A stretch of DNA of 44,266 nt, taken from the NCBI GenBank assembly GCA_938020505.1, contig CALIHR010000043.1, positions 1-44,266 on the forward strand. Reading direction: 5' to 3'. The notes under the pieces are model-generated. The model saw only the letters and a program-made list of their open reading frames with translations, searched no databases and had not been told where the DNA came from. The translations under genes were made by a program, and so were the position numbers. This document shows positions 40,738-44,266 of this stretch, one piece after another; position 1 is the stretch's first letter; each line of letters begins with the position of its first letter. Origin of the DNA: an uncultured Actinobaculum sp. (GTDB lineage: Bacteria > Actinomycetota > Actinomycetes > Actinomycetales > Actinomycetaceae).

Positions 40738-43700
40738 ATGCCTACACCGATCCCCGCCCCGTTTTCACTGCCCGCGCCCTTCCCGGCGTCGGCCTCCGTC
40801 CCGTCGGCTTCCATGGCGAAATCATCCTGGCTGGAGGACCCCGCGGTTTTCGCCGTCAATCGCCTGCCTTGCCACTCTGACCACGCATCGGACTCGCCGG
40901 CGCAGAGCCTGGCCGGCGCGTGGAAGTTCCGCACCGTCCTGGCGAGCGAGATCGACGTCGAGAACGCCGAATTCGCGAAAGCCGACGCGCAAACGGCGAA
41001 CTTCCGAACAATCGACGTCCCCTCGACCCTGGAGACCGAAGGGGGATGGCGCCCCGCCTACGTCAACATTCAGATGCCTTGGGACGGGCACGAAGACCCC
41101 CAGGCGCCGAAAATCCCCAGCCTCAACCACGCGGCCCTCTACCGCAGGGAGTTCCAATTGGACCCCGACCTCGCCGAAGCCTCAAACGGCGGCAGCGTCA
41201 CGATTGCCTTTGAGGGGTTTGCGACGGCCATATACGTGTGGCTCGACGGCGCCTTCGTGGGATACGCCGAAGACGGCTACACCCCGAGCGAGTTCGACGT
41301 CACCGACATCCTGTTCGGACGGGAGGGCGCCGACATCGACCCCTCGGCCGCGGACCACGTTCTGACCGTCGCCTGCTTCGAACACTCGAGCGCCTCATGG
41401 CTTGAGGACCAAGACTCGTGGCGTTTCCACGGCCTTTTCCGCGACGTCGTTTTGACTCGCAGGCCTCGCACGCACCTCGACAATCTGCGCGTGAACGCCG
41501 ACTACGATCACCTGGCCGGAGCCGGTTCGCTCAACATCGACGCCGCAGTCGCCGAACCGCAGGAGCAGGGCAACATTCGGGCGGTCCTCACGGACGACGC
41601 CGGCGCCGTCGTGTGGCAATCGACGGCCAGGCAGCAGGGCCGCACCCGAATGTCCTCGGGCGAACTTCCTGGGATCAGGCCGTGGTCGGCCGAAGACCCG
41701 GCCCTGTACACGCTCACGTTGACGTTGACCAGGCGGGGCGCCGCCTCGGACGCCGCGGCATCGTCGGGCGAAGCCGTCTCCGACGTCGTCGAGGCCGTTT
41801 CCCAGCGCATAGGATTCCGCCGATTCGCCGTCGAGGACGGAATCATGACTCTCAACGGGAAGAGAATCGTCTTCAAGGGCGTGAACCGGCACGAGTTTGA
41901 CTGCCACAAGGGACGCGCCCTCACGGAGCAGCAGATGATCGACGACATCGTCTTTTGCAAGCGCCACAACATCAACGCCATCCGCACGAGCCACTACCCC
42001 AACGACCGGCGTTTCTACGCGCTCGCCGACCGCTACGGCGTCTACCTCATCGACGAAGCCAATCTGGAGACCCACGGCTCGTGGAACGCCCCCGGCGACG
42101 TCGCCACGCCTGAAACTGCGCTTCCCGGATCGCGCATGGAATGGGAAGGCCCGTGCGTCGACCGCGTCGAATCGATGATCCACCGCGATTACAACCACCC
42201 GTCGGTCCTCGTCTGGTCCCTGGGCAACGAATCCTACGGAGGCGAGGTGTTCCGAAGCATGTACCGCCGCGCCCACGAGCTCGACCCCGTCCGCCCGGTC
42301 CACTACGAGGGAATCACCTGGAATCGCGAGTACGACGACGTCACGGACATAGAATCCCGCATGTACGCCCACCCTGACGCGATCGAGGACTATGTCTCGC
42401 ACTCCCCGAAGAAGCCCTATATTTCATGCGAGTACATGCACGCCATGGGAAATTCCGTCGGAGGACTGTTCGAGTACACGGATCTGGAAAAGTATCCGCA
42501 CTACCAGGGCGGCTTCATCTGGGACCTCATCGACCAGGCCCTGTGGAAGGAGTGCGGCGACGAAACCATGGGCGAGCTTCGGGGCTGCTTGGAGTATGGA
42601 GGGGGTTTCGCGGACCGCCCGTGCGACTACGAATTTTCCGGCGACGGCCTGCTGTTCGGCGACCGCTCGATCTCCCCGAAGGCGGCGGAGGTCAAACAGG
42701 TTTACTCGAACATCCGCCTATTCCCCAGCCCCGCGGGCGTGCGCGTCGTCAACGACAATCTCTTTGCTTCAACCGAAAGCTGCGATTTCGTGGCCAGCCT
42801 CCTCGTCGACGGCGTGAGCGTCTGGTCCCAAACGCACCGGTTCGACGTTCCGGCGGGGAACGCCGAAGACCTTCCCATCCCGTGGCCGAGCGCCGAGAGT
42901 CAGACGCCCGGCGCCGAGCTCACCTACGACGTCGGCGTGCGCCTTGCCGAAGAGACTCTGTGGGCGCCGGCCGGGCACGAAATCGCCTTTGGCCAGCACA
43001 CCGTGCGCGTCCCCGCGAAACCGGGGGAAACCGCCAAGGAGGCGCGCGACGTCGGCGAGGAAGCGCACGGCGCCGCAGCCGCGGCGTCGACGAGGCAGGC
43101 GCCCGCAGTCCCGTCGCCAGGCGACGAAAACGCTCCGGGCGCGGCGTCGGCCGACGGGGCCCCGAGCCCCGCGGTCACCGTCGGGCGCTGGAACGTCGGC
43201 CTGCGAGGAGGGCCGCGCGAGGCCCTGCTCTCGCGGACCCAGGGCGGGATCGTCTCGTGGACGAAACGCGGCAGGGAGTACGTGCTGCGCCCGCCCAGAA
43301 TCACGACGTTCAGGCCGCTGACCGACAACGACCGCGGCGCGGGCCACGGCTTCGACCGGGCGCGGTGGGCGGCGGCAGGACGCTACGCGCGGTGCGTCGA
43401 CGTCGCCGTCGACGCCTCCCGCGAAGACGGCGTCACGGTGACCTACGTCTACGAACTCGCGACTCCGGCCAAGAGCAGGGTCACCCTGCGCTATGCGATC
43501 GACTCGGACGTCCGCATACGCCTGACCGCCGACTATCCGGGCGAGGCGCACGCGCCCACGATCCCCGCCTTCGGCGTCGAATGGGCTCTGCCCGGCGAGC
43601 TGAGACATTTGCGCTACTACGGCTTGGGTCCCGAGGAAACCTATGCGGACCGCTCCTCGGGCGCACGCCTCGGCGTGTGGGAGACGACCGCCGCGCGCGA

Positions 43701-44073
43701 CTACGCCCCTTACCTCGTCCCTCAGGAGACGGGGAACCACCGGGGCGTGCGGTGGGCCGAGATCACGGACGGCGCCGGAAGCGGAATACGCGTCAGGCAG
43801 CACGCCGTCGACGGATCGGCGTTCGCAGCGGCGGATGCGGAGGGGGCGACGCTCAACGTGTCTCTGCTCCCCTACTCTTCCGCGCAAATCGAGGAGGCCT
43901 CCCACCAGTGGGAGCTGGCCGATCCGTCGAGCACGCCGCTGACGCACTTGCGGCTCCTCGCAGGACAGATGGGCGTCGGAGGGGACGACTCGTGGGGGTC
44001 GCCCGTTCACAAGAAGTACCACATCGCCGCTGACCGGCCGCTGCGGCTCGACGTCGACCTGGAGCTTATCTAG
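40738..44073 (+). CDS. lacZ: Beta-galactosidase, GH2 family
   Basis: 1111 residues with the five-domain GH2 layout: sugar-binding jelly roll (about 60-230), Ig-like domain, TIM barrel (about 350-660), second Ig-like domain and C-terminal beta-sandwich (about 820-1110). Acid/base E498 is in L-V-W-S-L-G-N-E-S, nucleophile E565 in I-S-C-E-Y-M-H-A-M-G-N. It cuts lactose and other beta-galactosides. No signal peptide is seen; the first 25 residues are Pro/Ala/Ser-rich. An Ala/Pro/Glu-rich linker of about 55 residues (about 765-820) separates the last two domains and is not usual for E. coli LacZ. GGAGG lies nine bases before the ATG. Confidence 0.96.
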   Translation: MPTPIPAPFSLPAPFPASASVPSASMAKSSWLEDPAVFAVNRLPCHSDHASDSPAQSLAGAWKFRTVLASEIDVENAEFAKADAQTANFRTIDVPSTLETEGGWRPAYVNIQMPWDGHEDPQAPKIPSLNHAALYRREFQLDPDLAEASNGGSVTIAFEGFATAIYVWLDGAFVGYAEDGYTPSEFDVTDILFGREGADIDPSAADHVLTVACFEHSSASWLEDQDSWRFHGLFRDVVLTRRPRTHLDNLRVNADYDHLAGAGSLNIDAAVAEPQEQGNIRAVLTDDAGAVVWQSTARQQGRTRMSSGELPGIRPWSAEDPALYTLTLTLTRRGAASDAAASSGEAVSDVVEAVSQRIGFRRFAVEDGIMTLNGKRIVFKGVNRHEFDCHKGRALTEQQMIDDIVFCKRHNINAIRTSHYPNDRRFYALADRYGVYLIDEANLETHGSWNAPGDVATPETALPGSRMEWEGPCVDRVESMIHRDYNHPSVLVWSLGNESYGGEVFRSMYRRAHELDPVRPVHYEGITWNREYDDVTDIESRMYAHPDAIEDYVSHSPKKPYISCEYMHAMGNSVGGLFEYTDLEKYPHYQGGFIWDLIDQALWKECGDETMGELRGCLEYGGGFADRPCDYEFSGDGLLFGDRSISPKAAEVKQVYSNIRLFPSPAGVRVVNDNLFASTESCDFVASLLVDGVSVWSQTHRFDVPAGNAEDLPIPWPSAESQTPGAELTYDVGVRLAEETLWAPAGHEIAFGQHTVRVPAKPGETAKEARDVGEEAHGAAAAASTRQAPAVPSPGDENAPGAASADGAPSPAVTVGRWNVGLRGGPREALLSRTQGGIVSWTKRGREYVLRPPRITTFRPLTDNDRGAGHGFDRARWAAAGRYARCVDVAVDASREDGVTVTYVYELATPAKSRVTLRYAIDSDVRIRLTADYPGEAHAPTIPAFGVEWALPGELRHLRYYGLGPEETYADRSSGARLGVWETTAARDYAPYLVPQETGNHRGVRWAEITDGAGSGIRVRQHAVDGSAFAAADAEGATLNVSLLPYSSAQIEEASHQWELADPSSTPLTHLRLLAGQMGVGGDDSWGSPVHKKYHIAADRPLRLDVDLELI

Positions 44074-44076
44074 GCT

Positions 44077-44185
44077 GCCCGGCCCCGGCGTGGGCCGGGC
44101 GGTCCGCCCGCACTCGGGGATGCGGGCGGCCAAACGGCGGCACGGGGCACGGCCGCGAGGCTAGGGGGCCAGGGCCCCGTGCCGC
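44077..44185 (+). terminator. Three stacked hairpins after lacZ
   Basis: GCCCGGCCC/GGGCCGGGC (44077-44100), CCGCCCGC/GCGGGCGG (44104-44129) and a perfect 12-bp pair (44137-44148 with 44174-44185). All lack a U-tract. Confidence 0.6.
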
Positions 44186-44266
44186 ACCCGCAAGGCCGTC
44201 GCGGCCCAGGCTGCCTAGCCGCGCCTCATCGCGGCGCCTGCCTGCGCCCCTTCGCGACAGCTTCAC
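44186..44266. other. Right edge, no assignable gene
   Basis: 81 bases. On the minus strand a frame entering from outside ends at a TGA (44226-44228) after E-A-V-A-K-G-R-R-Q-A-P-R, which could be the C-terminus of a neighbouring convergent gene, but 13 codons are too few to decide. Confidence 0.25.

Overview
The window is about 44 kb of high-GC DNA (not computed, judged by eye) with the gene content of an actinobacterium: a WhiB1-type iron-sulfur protein next to a PdtaS-type sensor kinase, a GatCAB amidotransferase, an NAD-dependent DNA ligase carrying a long insertion, many ATGA/GTGA start-stop overlaps, and several genes whose start codon lies 6-8 nt behind a TANNNT-like -10 box (leaderless mRNAs). 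The LigA insertion and the mix of metabolic genes fit Actinomycetaceae or Bifidobacteriaceae relatives best; that placement is inference. No rRNA, tRNA, insertion sequence or CRISPR array was seen.

Layout. 1-2.1 kb: a gene for an AlbA_2 (Schlafen-like) domain protein runs off the left edge, followed by a 450-bp stretch with two short overlapping frames that look like gene relics. 2.1-4.1 kb: a MerR regulator with a HEAT-repeat sensor half and a second HEAT-repeat protein, behind a strong MerR-type dyad. 4.1-5.6 kb: PutP Na+/proline symporter. 6-9.4 kb: gatC-gatA-gatB. 9.4-13.3 kb: a phospholipase D/cardiolipin-synthase-like protein convergent with ligA, with an 18-bp minisatellite between them. 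13.5-18.8 kb: a translationally coupled operon of histidine kinase, NarL-type regulator, ABC ATPase and FtsX-like permease; the ATPase has lost the usual residues of the Q-loop, signature, Walker B glutamate and H-loop. 18.9-22.6 kb: whiB1, pdtaS, a DUF2505 protein, thyA and dfr. 22.7-26.4 kb: the two subunits of a heterodimeric ABC exporter. 26.5-26.9 kb: a compact unit of promoter, structured leader, 60-residue protein and terminator. 27.2-28.2 kb: a membrane-anchored glycoside-hydrolase-like protein. 28.4-32 kb: a 21-codon leaderless frame, metF and metE. 32.2-33.4 kb: an enterochelin-esterase-like protein. 33.5-36.9 kb: a Na+/H+ antiporter-like carrier, then a GlxA-type AraC regulator divergent from a cysteine hydrolase. 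37.1-38.6 kb: a secreted SGNH hydrolase. 39-44.1 kb: a divergent pair of GPH sugar symporter and LacZ beta-galactosidase that share an operator-rich region; three stacked hairpins close the window.

How the genes fit together: thyA, dfr, metF and metE form a folate/one-carbon and methionine set; the GPH carrier and LacZ would import and split a beta-galactoside; the kinase-regulator-ABC-permease cluster has the layout of envelope-stress or peptide-sensing modules, but its ATPase looks unable to work in the standard way. That ATPase, the HEAT-repeat MerR pair and the small structured transcript at 26.5-26.9 kb are the points most worth following up.
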